Positions 8,657 through 17,392 of a stretch of DNA of 64,000 bases are shown one piece after another. The notes beneath the pieces were generated by a model. It did not search any database. It had not been told where the DNA came from and worked only from the letters and a program-made list of their open reading frames with translations. How positions within the stretch are numbered: position 1 is the first letter of the stretch; each line of letters opens with the position of its first letter. The stretch lies in contig CAVVFL010000022.1 of assembly GCA_963747375.1 (NCBI GenBank), positions 434,001-498,000 of the forward strand, read 5' to 3'. The position numbers were made by a program, and so were the translations under genes. Source of the stretch: Sva-07 sp963747375 (GTDB taxonomy: Bacteria; Actinomycetota; Acidimicrobiia; Acidimicrobiales; Ilumatobacteraceae).

Positions 8657-8827
8657 CGCTGGACGCTTCGGCGCGCCCCTGGGTTGGGCGTGACGAGGTG
8701 TTGCGGGCAACGAGACAGAGTCTTGAGTCGAGTTCGACCGCTCCCCTGCCGAGATAGGTGTATGTCAGTCACCTGGACCTGATCCTCAGCCACCCATCGG
8801 CCTGCCGATCGCGTACCCTCACCAGCC

Positions 8828-9515
8828 GTGGCCACCTCCCCCGAAGTGCACCCGACGACCCTCGTTCTGATCCGCCACGGTGAATCGAACGTCACCGTGA
8901 ACCGGGTGATCGGTGGATTTCGCACATGCACCGGACTCTCGCCACTGGGACAGCAGCAGGCCGAGCGACTGCGACAACGACTCACCGGGACGGCCGAGTT
9001 GGCCGCCGATGTACTGATCGCCAGCAACTTCCAGCGTGCGATCGAGACGGCCGAGATCGTCGCCGGATCGTTCGCCGACCTGGAGGTCGAGATCGATGCC
9101 GACTTCGGCGAACACGACCCTGGTCCCGAGATCGACGGCATGACGTTTCGTCAGCTACGTCGAGCGCTTCGGGTCGCCCGATTGGAGTGGCGATCCTCAC
9201 CAGGACGTGTTCCCCGGTGGTGAGACGGCCGCCCAGTTCCACCTTCGCGTCGGCGCCGCCATCTCACGGACCGTCCGCGAGCGCGCTGGACGCACGATCG
9301 TGGTCGTGTGCCACGGGGGCGTGATCGACGCCGCATTCCGACATCTCCTGCGCGCCGCCCCGACCGGATCGTTCGAGCTGCAGACCCTGAACACCTCGAT
9401 CACCGAATTCCGTCAGGCACCATCGGGACTGTGGCGGCTCACTCGCTACAACGACGCCGCACACCTGAGTGGCCTGCCGGCCGAGTCACCCCGAACCGGC
9501 CCGACCCTGACCTGA
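8828..9515 (+). CDS. Histidine phosphatase (phosphoglycerate mutase-like, frameshifted)
   Basis: About 228 aa after repair. The catalytic RHG is in LVLIRHGESN, the second histidine in VVCHGGVIDAAFRHLL, and the intervening arginine in SNFQRAIETAEIV, so the phosphohistidine active site is complete. GTG at 8828 starts the protein. A +1 shift near 9155-9160 sits between MTFRQL and YVERFGSPDW. The reaction could be phosphatase or mutase; the sequence is closer to the broad-specificity phosphatases. It converges with the small minus-strand gene ending at 9547; a 7-bp inverted repeat (CTGAGTC...GACTCAG, 9512-9550) separates them. Confidence 0.85.
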
Positions 9516-9546
9516 GTCGAGATCGGGCCGGGAGAATCGCACGGAC

Positions 9547-9862
9547 TCAGCCGTTGATTCGCTCCATGGCGGCGGCGATCGCCGGCATCGCCGACTCGAG
9601 ATCGTGGACAGGCCTGGTGTCGAACTCGAGAAACTCGCCGAGTGCCAGCGCCGTTTCGAGTCCCAACGCGTTCGACGCAGCGTCATCGGTCACGCGACTC
9701 ACGGTGAAACCACCGGAACCGTCGGTGTTCAGGTACCAGCAGAGTCGCTCGCTGTTGGGGTTCGCTGCCTCGTCGGCCTCGATCTTTCCCCAGATGGCCA
9801 TCATCCGTTGCATCGCCTCCGGCGAGAGCGGACAGCGCCTTCCAAGTGGTGCACAGCAGCAT
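9547..9862 (-). CDS. Small DUF3303-like protein (frameshifted)
   Basis: About 104 aa after repair. ATG at 9862 with GGGAG upstream gives MLLCTTWK; a +1 shift near 9835 continues as CPLSPEAMQRMMAIWGK. The body reads RLCWYLNTDGSGGFTVSRV and LEFDTRPVHDLESAMP, matching the size and pattern of the DUF3303 dimeric alpha/beta-barrel-like family. Function unknown. The stretch upstream of the start carries a run of seven A's on the coding strand, which may be part of its ribosome-binding region. Confidence 0.6.
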
Positions 9863-9972
9863 GATCGTGTCTCCCTTTTTTTGTGTCATCCCGAGTGTGG
9901 GAAGGGCATCATGAGCGCGACGTCCCGTCGGCGTCCGTGATCTCGATCACACAGCGACCGTCGTCGCCGAAC

Positions 9973-11877
9973 TCAGCGTTGGCGGAGTGCCGCTTTGGCA
10001 GCCGCGAGCGGGTCCGAGGGAGCGGTCCGAACGAACGACGACTCGTGCCTGCGCATCGTGTCGACGAATGACTCGTGGACAGCGGGGTCCCAGACGAGAT
10101 CGAGGTGGCTCGACTCGGAGACCTGAATGCGTTCGATCCGCCCGGCGTCTCGGTGAGCTCCGAGATGCTCGTCTGCCGCGTTTCGAGCTCCGACGCCCAT
10201 GGCCGGCCCGACCACCGGGTGCCACTGTGCGGCGGCCTCACCCGGATCGATTCGGAGTTCGGGGATGAGTCGGAGGAATGATCGGCCGAGAGGCCCGACA
10301 CGATCGGCGTCTTCTGCCGCTGCGTCGAGGGTCATCACCGTCAGATGGTCGAGCTGACCCCGGTCGAGCAGGCCGCCGTACGCACGCTGGAAGGACTGAA
10401 CGGGCGTCGCCGGCGCGAGCGCAGTCAGCGTCGAGAGCGGATGCGGGAGTATCCCGGCGAGATCGGCGGCGAGAAGATCACCGGCACCGTGCGAGACGAG
10501 GTGGAGATCGAACGGGCCACGTCTGGCCGTGGGTTCCTGATTCCGCTTGATCGTGATCGCGTCGGCGAGCAGCCGGGCGCCGCCGGCGGGAGATCCACAT
10601 GCCGCTGCAGACCGACGGACGATCTCGTACCACATGAGTCCGGCGACCGATCGGTCGATCGCCGCGCGTTCGACCTCTCCGGGCTCGGTCGACCCGCTGA
10701 AGCGACCGATCCAGTCGCTCAGTTCGTCCTCGAGTTCTGACCACCATGACGTCTCCCAGACGACGAAGATCGGGTAGATCTCCTCGTTCATGAGCCGATC
10801 GCGAACCGCGCGTTGGCGTTCGATCGTCTCCGCGGTGGGGAGATATCCGCCGTCGGCCACGATGGCCAGTCGTCGCCGCTTCCAGCCGATGGTCGCCTCC
10901 TGGAAGAGGAAGAGCAAGGTGCCCACCGATTGCCTGTCCATCTCATAGAGGCCGTCGGACGCCAGCTTGCCGTCGTCGCGGAGCACCACCAGATGCGGCC
11001 ACATCTCCCGGTACGACACGGTCTCCTCGTCGGTCGCCGTCCCGCCGCTCGCACCGACTCGGCCGGCGGCCGACAGCGGTGGTTCGACTTCCACGACCCA
11101 GGCGTCCTGACCGCGGGCTTCCCAGTCACCGTAGGGCAACAGTGCGAATCCCTCGACCCCCCACTCCGGGCCCCAGGAGTTGTGTACCCAGAAGGCGGCC
11201 CGTTCGTCGTCGTACCCGACGATCACGAACGCGTGACCGCCCAAGGCCTCCTCATCGGGCAGGATCGTGATCACCGGCTGTTCGTCGTCGTCACGCAGGA
11301 ACAGCCGATACCACCCGGCGTGCAGCCGAGCGCTGACGTAGAGGACGTGTCCGTCGGCAAGCGCACCTGTCATGGCGTCGACCCGGTTGTCGCGGATCTT
11401 GCGATACGACTTCAGCGGGCGCGCGCGGCCATCGAGCAGGCGTGCCAGCGTGAGCGTTCCATGAACCGAGTTGTCCTCGTCGTGGGGGTCGTAGGGCCAG
11501 AGATCGTCCCGAGCGGCGCCGGTGCGACTCCAGCCCTTGAGTGCGCCCCGCAACGTCGAGGTCTCGTCCCACGACGTCCCGGTGTTCCCGTCGTATCGTT
11601 GGGCCATCTCGTAGAGCATCCGGCGGCTCACCGAGGGGGCACTCTCGTCGCCGAGTTGTTTTCGTGTCAGATAATTGACGACGGCGGCCAGTGCGAATCC
11701 CGTGCATTCCTGCCCGCGCTGGTGCCACGTCTCGCCGACGTAGCGCCGGTACTCCTCGTAGCCGATCCGCGACGGGCGCGCCGTGCCGTTCGAGCCCTCG
11801 AAGAAGAGGTCGGGTTCGTCGGTCCCGTCCGGAACGACTCGTGCGACGATCTCGAGGGAGCGGGGGTCAGCTGTCAC
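9973..11877 (-). CDS. Papain-like (C1) protease fused to degenerate alpha/beta-hydrolase domain
   Basis: 634 aa from GTG at 11877, which has GGAG about nine bases upstream; ATG at 11892 is the alternative. Either start overlaps the end of the upstream cyclase-NTPase gene, implying translational coupling. Residues 35-262 are a C1 peptidase with Cys58 (GQECTGFA), His215 (GGHAFVIVGY) and Asn233 (VHNSWGPEWG), a complete papain triad. Residues about 290-610 resemble an alpha/beta hydrolase (EIYPIFVVWETSWW, LHLVSHGAGDLLAADLA), but the nucleophile elbow reads S-H-G-A-G at 462-466 where G-H-S-A-G is expected, so the serine is missing from its usual place. No signal peptide. An intracellular effector protease is plausible; no homologue with known function comes to mind. 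Confidence 0.8.
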   Translation of the reverse strand: MTADPRSLEIVARVVPDGTDEPDLFFEGSNGTARPSRIGYEEYRRYVGETWHQRGQECTGFALAAVVNYLTRKQLGDESAPSVSRRMLYEMAQRYDGNTGTSWDETSTLRGALKGWSRTGAARDDLWPYDPHDEDNSVHGTLTLARLLDGRARPLKSYRKIRDNRVDAMTGALADGHVLYVSARLHAGWYRLFLRDDDEQPVITILPDEEALGGHAFVIVGYDDERAAFWVHNSWGPEWGVEGFALLPYGDWEARGQDAWVVEVEPPLSAAGRVGASGGTATDEETVSYREMWPHLVVLRDDGKLASDGLYEMDRQSVGTLLFLFQEATIGWKRRRLAIVADGGYLPTAETIERQRAVRDRLMNEEIYPIFVVWETSWWSELEDELSDWIGRFSGSTEPGEVERAAIDRSVAGLMWYEIVRRSAAACGSPAGGARLLADAITIKRNQEPTARRGPFDLHLVSHGAGDLLAADLAGILPHPLSTLTALAPATPVQSFQRAYGGLLDRGQLDHLTVMTLDAAAEDADRVGPLGRSFLRLIPELRIDPGEAAAQWHPVVGPAMGVGARNAADEHLGAHRDAGRIERIQVSESSHLDLVWDPAVHESFVDTMRRHESSFVRTAPSDPLAAAKAALRQR

Positions 11878-14650
11878 GGCGTGGGTCTCCATCGGGGTCG
11901 GGATCGTCGAAACGGGCGATGAACGATTCGAGGGCGTCACGGGTCGTTTGCAGGATCTCGGCTCTGGTCCGGCGACCACCGGCACGATGACATCGTCCGA
12001 ATTCCTCGGCCGCGAGCTCGCGCTCGAGCATGTGCGTGGTCCGTTCGAGTTCGCTCGAGATCAACACCGATTGCAGGACGTTGCTGCGCTCGTAGCGTGC
12101 AGCTGCAGCGCCGATCAGCATCGCTGCAGTCGCGTGGTCGTCGATGATCGACGCGGTGGTCTGGGCGACCCAGTAGTCGGCTTCGTCGTACCAGGTGTCG
12201 CCAGGGGCGGTGAGGGCCATGAGCAGTCGACGAGCGGATTCGGCGAGCGAGCCGACCCCGCGCTCCACCAATGCCAGGAAGAAGTCAGCGTCGGCCACAC
12301 CCGGAGAGACGTTGAGTTCCTCGAATCGCTCACGGGCCTCGATCAGCCGGGATCTCGCCTCGTCCCACTCCCCCGCGGCCACGAGACACTGGCCGACGCC
12401 CCCCATCGCAACCGCGATGCTGTAGGCATCGTCGGCCGCTCGAGCCTCGTTGAGCGCCTCCAGGTAATGACGTTCGGCGATGTCCCGGTCGCCGACCCAC
12501 AACGCTCCACCGCCGAGGCTGCTCAGCATCAACGATGCGCTCTGGCCACTCTCGTGGAACTTCTCGATTGCCTCTTCGAGGACCGGAACGGCGCCGCGGT
12601 GGTCCCCGACGTCGAACATCAGGTTGCCGAGATTGTTGAGCGCGGAACCGAGTCGAATCGGATCACCCAATCGCCGACGAAGGGCGATCTGCTCGTGACT
12701 CACCTCGATGCCGAGGTCCGGTCGTCCAGTGACTCCGAGGAGGCTCGCGTAGCTGTGCAGGGCGCCGGCGCGGATCACGTCTGAAAGTTCGGGATCGGCG
12801 TCGAACAGTTCCCGGCACCACTGGGCTCCCTCGCGGTGCGTTCCCGCGGCGTACCAGAGGTACCCCAACCCGCCGACGACACGTGCCGCCAGTTCCCACT
12901 CCGCGGCATCCAAGGTGCATCGCAGGGCTGCGCGGAAGTTGTCCTCCGACTCGTCGAGAAGGACGAGCGCTGACGCGAGGTCACCGCGTCGATACATCGC
13001 CTGCAGTGACTCCGCGAAATCTGCGTAGTACGCGGCGTGCCGATGGTTGGTCGCGTCACGTTCGGACGTGCTGTCGAGTTGGTGGAGTGCGAATTCCCGG
13101 ATGCTCTCCAGTAGCTGGTAACGGGTCGCGTGGTCGGCTCCCGGCTCGGTCGTGACCATCGACTTGTCGACGAGCCCGGTGAGCAGGTCCACGACGTCGA
13201 ACTCGTAGATCGGGCCTCCGGACGCCACCCGCTCAGCCGCTTCCAGACTGAAGTCGGACGCGAACACTCCGAGGCGGCGAAACACCGTGCGCTCACGCTC
13301 GTCGAGGAGGTCGTGGCTCCATTCGATGGTGCGCAGCAGCGTCTGCTGGCGCTGGCTGCCCGAGCGTTCGCTGGCGGTGAGGATGCGGAACCGTTCGTCG
13401 AGTCTGGCCGAGATCTGCGCTGGGGACATCGACCTCACCCGGGCCGCCGCGAGTTCGAGCGCCAACGGGATGCCGTCGAGCCGACGACAGATCGCGATGA
13501 CGTCATCGACATTGGACGGACCGAGTTCGAACGCCGGGTCGACGAGCAGCGCCCGATCGACGAAGAGGCGGATGGCGTCGAACTCGATGCTCGTCGAGGC
13601 GTCCGCGTCCTCGGGCGGCAACGAGAGCGACGGCACGCGATAGAGGACTTCGCCGGAGATCGCCAGCCGTTCACGACTGGTCGCGAGGATGTGCAAGTTG
13701 GGACAGGCGGTCAGGAGGTCGTGGCTCAAGGATGCGACGTGTTCGACGATCTGTTCACAGTTGTCGAGGATCAGCAGCATCCGGCGCTGACCGATCGTTT
13801 CGGCGATGGTCACGGCCAGCGGCACATCGCTGACCGCTGTGGCTCCGAAGCGTTCGGCCACCTCGTTCTCGAACACGTCCTTGTCGAAGAGCGCCGCCAG
13901 TTCCGCGAAACGAAGCCCCTCGGGGAATTCGCTCACCAGGTGTTCGGCCACCTCGAGCGCCAGCCGGGTCTTGCCGGCTCCCCCGGAGCCGGACAGGGTC
14001 ACGAGGCGGTGTTCGCCGAGAAGCGATTCGACGTCGGCGATCTCTCGATCTCGCCCGATGAAGCTGGTGAGCTGACCCGGCAGCGTGTCGCCGGGACCCT
14101 CGAGTGATCGAAGCTTGGGGAACGACGGTTCGAGTTCTGGGTGATTCAGCTGATGGATGCGCTCGGGTTCCGACAGGTCACGGAGACGGTGCACTCCCAT
14201 GTCGACGAGTTCCACACCCTCGGGTAGTGCATTCGCGACGAGTTCCATCGTCGACCCCGACAGCAGGATCTGGCCGCCGTGAGCGGCCGACGTGAGGCGT
14301 GCACATCGGTTGAGGGCCCCACCGAAGTAGTCGCCGTCCCTGATCGACGCCGATCCGGTGTGGAGGCCCATACGGATCCGCAGGTCGAGGCCGAGCGCCG
14401 GTTCGAGCATCGCCAGCTGGACGTCGATCGCCGCCCGCACGGCATCGGTGGGTGATCCGAACGCGACCGAGAAGCTGTCGCCGGCGGTGGTGAAGACGTA
14501 GCCGTTCCAGGAATCGACCACCGTGCGTATGCGCCGATCGTGCTCGGCGAGTACGGCCTCCATGATCTCGGGCCACTGATCCCACAGAAGCGTCGACCCC
14601 TCGATGTCGGTGAACAGGAAGGTCACCTCACCCGTGGGCGGCTCGGTCAC
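11867..14650 (-). CDS. Class III cyclase / NB-ARC-type NTPase / TPR regulator
   Basis: 927 aa from GTG. Residues 8-170 are a class III nucleotide cyclase domain: metal Asp15 (FTDIEGST) and Asp58 (TTAGDSF), and the transition-state Asn114/Arg118 (GGALNRCARL). The usual adenine-selecting lysine three residues before the GD glycine is threonine. Residues 195-460 form a STAND/AAA-type ATPase with Walker A SGSGGAGKT (220-228), Walker B LLILDNCEQ and sensor TSRERL. The remainder is TPR-like helices. Unlike many mycobacterial relatives there is no C-terminal LuxR helix-turn-helix. The stop lies inside the start region of the papain-like protease gene, so the pair are probably made together. Role inferred: signal-activated switch for the protease. 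Confidence 0.88.
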   Translation of the reverse strand: MTEPPTGEVTFLFTDIEGSTLLWDQWPEIMEAVLAEHDRRIRTVVDSWNGYVFTTAGDSFSVAFGSPTDAVRAAIDVQLAMLEPALGLDLRIRMGLHTGSASIRDGDYFGGALNRCARLTSAAHGGQILLSGSTMELVANALPEGVELVDMGVHRLRDLSEPERIHQLNHPELEPSFPKLRSLEGPGDTLPGQLTSFIGRDREIADVESLLGEHRLVTLSGSGGAGKTRLALEVAEHLVSEFPEGLRFAELAALFDKDVFENEVAERFGATAVSDVPLAVTIAETIGQRRMLLILDNCEQIVEHVASLSHDLLTACPNLHILATSRERLAISGEVLYRVPSLSLPPEDADASTSIEFDAIRLFVDRALLVDPAFELGPSNVDDVIAICRRLDGIPLALELAAARVRSMSPAQISARLDERFRILTASERSGSQRQQTLLRTIEWSHDLLDERERTVFRRLGVFASDFSLEAAERVASGGPIYEFDVVDLLTGLVDKSMVTTEPGADHATRYQLLESIREFALHQLDSTSERDATNHRHAAYYADFAESLQAMYRRGDLASALVLLDESEDNFRAALRCTLDAAEWELAARVVGGLGYLWYAAGTHREGAQWCRELFDADPELSDVIRAGALHSYASLLGVTGRPDLGIEVSHEQIALRRRLGDPIRLGSALNNLGNLMFDVGDHRGAVPVLEEAIEKFHESGQSASLMLSSLGGGALWVGDRDIAERHYLEALNEARAADDAYSIAVAMGGVGQCLVAAGEWDEARSRLIEARERFEELNVSPGVADADFFLALVERGVGSLAESARRLLMALTAPGDTWYDEADYWVAQTTASIIDDHATAAMLIGAAAARYERSNVLQSVLISSELERTTHMLERELAAEEFGRCHRAGGRRTRAEILQTTRDALESFIARFDDPDPDGDPRRDS

Positions 14651-14749
14651 CGGTCGTCCCGGCGGTTGCCTGGTGAACTCACACGTGGAACACTACGTGC
14701 CAGTCGGGCGACAGTTGTTGCGTTCGAAACGGGACAACAGGGGGCAATC

Positions 14750-15193
14750 ATGATCACCAGCAAGAGCCGCAAGCGCGAGATCAAGGATCTCCAGAGGCTG
14801 CTGCTGGCTGTCGGGGCGATGGAGCTTTCCAGTGAGGCCGAGGACGGCAAATGGGGCTCGGCGACGCAAGCTGGCGTGGTCGTCGCCTACACGCGACTCG
14901 GGTGGGACCACCCTGACGATGGCCGCTGGATCAGCGCGCCGGCTCTCGCTGCCCTTGCGAGCGCGATGCACCACACGATCGATGGGAGCGACGGCGGTGC
15001 CGGTGCCGGCGGCTCCAACATCGGTGCCGGTGGCTCGAACATCGGAGCGGGCGGCTCCAATATCGGTGCCGGCGGCTCCAATATCGGTGGGAGCGGTTCG
15101 CACATCGGTGGGAGTGGTTCGCACATCGGTGGGAGCGGTTCGCACATCGGTGGGAGCGGTTCGCACATCGGCTCTGACGGCACCCCCGACTGA
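14750..15193 (+). CDS. Small protein with glycine-rich heptad repeats
   Basis: 147 aa, ATG at 14750. Residues 1-80 are helical (KDLQRLLLAVGAMELSS, GKWGSATQAGVVVAYTRLGW) and resemble a peptidoglycan_binding_1-type three-helix domain (LQ..L, DG.WG..T). Residues 85-143 consist of four GAGGSNI heptads followed by four GGSGSHI heptads, then SDGTPD. Strict seven-residue periodicity with buried Ile could form a beta-solenoid or act as a flexible tail. No signal peptide. It is divergent from the cyclase-NTPase gene (99 bases apart) and may belong to the same functional unit. I know no named family. Confidence 0.72.
   Translation: MITSKSRKREIKDLQRLLLAVGAMELSSEAEDGKWGSATQAGVVVAYTRLGWDHPDDGRWISAPALAALASAMHHTIDGSDGGAGAGGSNIGAGGSNIGAGGSNIGAGGSNIGGSGSHIGGSGSHIGGSGSHIGGSGSHIGSDGTPD
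15007..15174 (+). repeat. 21-bp coding tandem repeats
   Basis: About eight tandem 21-bp units inside the glycine-rich gene: four of the GGCTCCAACATCGGTGCCGG type, with synonymous drift, then four nearly identical units of the GGGAGCGGTTCGCACATCGG type. The second block is much more uniform, suggesting recent expansion by slippage or recombination. Confidence 0.9.
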
Positions 15194-15683
15194 ACGGGTC
15201 CGAGTCGGCCGCAGCGTCGACGATCGCACCTCGTCGCTCGCTCCGAAATGGCTCGGTTGTTCCGCTGGTTGAAGCGCATGGCCTGACAGCGGTGGTGACG
15301 GGCGCGGGGTGACGCGCTGATGGCTGGTGCGACGTTCGACCGACGCTTCACCGAAGGCCTCGTGACCATCCAGGGGCCCGGGTGGGCCGGATCGGTCTCG
15401 TTGCTCACCGCTGCTTCATCATGGATCGAAGCAGTACCCAGCTCCACGTACGGTGGTGATGTGTCGAGGGTGGGACGCGTCGTCCTCCACGTGGACTTGG
15501 GCGGGCCGTCGACCCACGTCCAGCGCTCGACGCGATCGCGCCGCCCGTTGGCGCGTCACATCGAGCGCTTCGACCCCCACTCAATTCGGAGGTGTGTCAA
15601 GGACGTCGTGACGAGTTCCCCCACACCAAGCCCAAGACGCGAACCAGGGGCTCCTCGTTTCCGAGAAACCCCTGGTACATCCG
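15194..15683. other. Intergenic stretch with no convincing gene
   Basis: About 490 bases between the glycine-repeat gene and tRNA-Pro. Short open frames here have no recognisable domain, no good ribosome site and no agreement with neighbouring codon use. The only structure I see is the hairpin at 15644-15675 next to the tRNA. Confidence 0.6.
15644..15675 (-). terminator. Hairpin downstream of tRNA-Pro
   Basis: CCAGGGG pairs with CCCCTGG, and an inner CTCG/CGAG stem closes a GAAA loop, nine bases past the tRNA 3' end on the minus strand. There is no long T-run after it, so termination could be factor-dependent or the stem may guide 3' processing. Confidence 0.55.
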
Positions 15684-15758
15684 TCGGGCTGGGGAGATTC
15701 GAACTCCCGACCTCTTGTCCCCCAGACAAGCGCGCTAACCAAGCTGCGCCACAGCCCG
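15684..15758 (-). tRNA. tRNA-Pro (anticodon GGG)
   Basis: 75 nt. The cloverleaf closes with acceptor CGGGCTG/CAGCCCG and discriminator A, anticodon arm CTTGT-CTGGGGG-ACAAG giving anticodon GGG (reads CCC/CCU), and T arm GGGAG-TTCGAAT-CTCCC. The CCA end is not encoded. It sits between a gene-free stretch and the DUF222/HNH gene, with no integrase or duplicated 3' end nearby. Confidence 0.95.
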
Positions 15759-15849
15759 TATGCGTGTGGAGCGGCAACTCTACCGAACCCAGACGCAGTT
15801 CATTGCCGGACCGGCCAACTCTGTTACAGCCCCCTGTCATGATGATCTC

Positions 15850-17082
15850 ATGGTCGTCAGCACCCTGGTCGAGCGGTTGGAGGCGGTGGACATCGGCGGC
15901 CTCGACGCGGGCGAAGTGGTCGCTGCACTCCGCGAGCTCGATCGGGTGAAGGGGTTCGTCAGCGAGACCGAACACGCGCTCGCCCGCCGGGCGAACACCC
16001 TGGCCGCTGCCGGGTGTGGTGCCCCTGCAGACGAGTTGATCGGTCGGGGCGGCACCTGCTCGAAGCGCCAGGCGGAACGGATCTCCCGACGAGCCGAGGC
16101 ACTGGGGGCGCTGCCGGCCGTGTCGGGCCAACTCGGCAAGGGCCGAATCGGTACCGAACACGCGGACACGCTCGCGCACGCCGCCCATCGTCTCGACGAC
16201 GACGGCCTGACGGTGCTGCAGTCGCTCGACGAGGAACTCGCAACTGCGGCCGCAGCATCGACGCCCGCCCAGTTCAAGCGATACGTCGAACGCGTCGTCG
16301 ACCAGCTCGCTGCCGACCAGGGGCTCGAGCGAGCTGCCCGCCAACGCACGGCGACCTCGCTCACCAAGGGCATCAACGCCGAGAGCGGCATGTACTGGCT
16401 GCGCGCGGAGTTCGACCCGGAGTCCGGCGCACGGTTGTTCCGGGCGATCGACGCCGAGACCGCTGCACTGGCCAAGCGCTCCGATGCCACATCGAGATCG
16501 GCATCCGACCACTCCAACCTCGCTGCTCGGGCGCTCGTCGACCTCGCCACGTCGTCGAATCGCACCACCCGGCCAGGCAGGGTGGAACTCCTCGCCCTGG
16601 TCGACCTCGACACGCTCGTGAGCGGGCTCCGGGACGACTCGGTCTGCGAGTTCGACGACGGGACCGACATCCCGGTGGCGACCATGCGTCGGCTCGCGTG
16701 CGACGCGCACATCCTGCCGGTCGTGCTCGGGGGCGACGGTGTCGTCCTCGATGTCGGGCGGAGCCGACGCCTCGCCACCGACGATCAGCGCCGTGCACTG
16801 AGAGCGATGTACCGCACATGTGGCATCGGCACATGCGACGTGCCATTCGACCGATGCGAGATCCACCACGTCGACGAATGGGACGCCCACCAGGGCGAGA
16901 CCGACCTGAACAGGCTCATTCCCGCCTGCAGCCGTCATCACCACCTCGTTCACGAGGGTGGATGGCGTCTCGAACTGGACCCCGGAACGAGGGAACTCAC
17001 GATCACGCTCCCCGATGGCACGATCCACGAACGAAGTCGACCCCACTCCGCGACGGCATCGACCGTCAGGCGAGCGGCATAG
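15850..17082 (+). CDS. DUF222 / HNH endonuclease domain protein (13E12-type)
   Basis: 410 aa. The ATG at 15850 (MVVSTLVERLEAVD) is chosen because the upstream in-frame extension would run into the tRNA. The N-terminal 300 residues are the helical DUF222 region (TEHALARRANTLAAAG, SLDEELATAAAASTPAQFKR). The C-terminal HNH nuclease has CEIHHVDEWDAH and the downstream NRLIPACSRHHHLVHEGGW, with metal-binding histidines intact. These genes occur in many copies in actinobacterial genomes, including the M. tuberculosis 13E12 repeats, and may be selfish. Biological function unknown. Confidence 0.9.
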   Translation: MVVSTLVERLEAVDIGGLDAGEVVAALRELDRVKGFVSETEHALARRANTLAAAGCGAPADELIGRGGTCSKRQAERISRRAEALGALPAVSGQLGKGRIGTEHADTLAHAAHRLDDDGLTVLQSLDEELATAAAASTPAQFKRYVERVVDQLAADQGLERAARQRTATSLTKGINAESGMYWLRAEFDPESGARLFRAIDAETAALAKRSDATSRSASDHSNLAARALVDLATSSNRTTRPGRVELLALVDLDTLVSGLRDDSVCEFDDGTDIPVATMRRLACDAHILPVVLGGDGVVLDVGRSRRLATDDQRRALRAMYRTCGIGTCDVPFDRCEIHHVDEWDAHQGETDLNRLIPACSRHHHLVHEGGWRLELDPGTRELTITLPDGTIHERSRPHSATASTVRRAA

Positions 17083-17134
17083 ACGACGGCGTCCCGAGTG
17101 GCACCGGGTCGCTCGCACCCGACCCCGACAGCGG

Positions 17135-17335
17135 TCAGGTCACCATCTGGACGAAGCGCCACCCGAGATACACGACCAGGACGGCAACCATGAGCTTGAA
17201 GTGCCACGGAGCCTTCTCCTCATCGGCAGCTTCCGACGTCGGTTCCTCCACGACACGACCGCACGTCGGGCAGGTGCCGTCGTCGTTCATCGAGTTGGGT
17301 GTCCAGTACTTGGAACACTCCTCACACCAGGGCAT
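17135..17335 (-). CDS. Small zinc-ribbon membrane protein
   Basis: 66 aa. Cys4, Cys7, Cys22 and Cys25 (CEECSKYW, GTCPTCGRV) form a zinc ribbon, followed by an acidic linker and one membrane helix at about residues 46-63 (LMVAVLVVYLGWRFVQMV). It lies 57 bases downstream of der on the same strand and may be cotranscribed with it. The topology, cytoplasmic ribbon with a C-terminal anchor, is inferred. Function unknown. Confidence 0.75.
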   Translation of the reverse strand: MPWCEECSKYWTPNSMNDDGTCPTCGRVVEEPTSEAADEEKAPWHFKLMVAVLVVYLGWRFVQMVT

Positions 17336-17392
17336 CAGGTTCTCCGTTTGCGCTGACCATTGCGCTCCACCGTTGCGTTCACCGAGTCGCCA

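Noticed and set aside
10813..11922. A 369-codon plus-strand frame opposite the papain-like protease
   Set aside because: Shadow of the protease gene, which has a complete catalytic triad in the other frame.
15194..17082. Integrated element at tRNA-Pro
   Set aside because: No integrase, no repeated tRNA 3' end and no composition change beyond a DUF222/HNH gene, which is common in such genomes.
15556..17118. A 520-codon minus-strand frame opposite the DUF222/HNH gene
   Set aside because: No recognisable domain and it crosses the tRNA-Pro gene; the plus-strand HNH protein explains the region.
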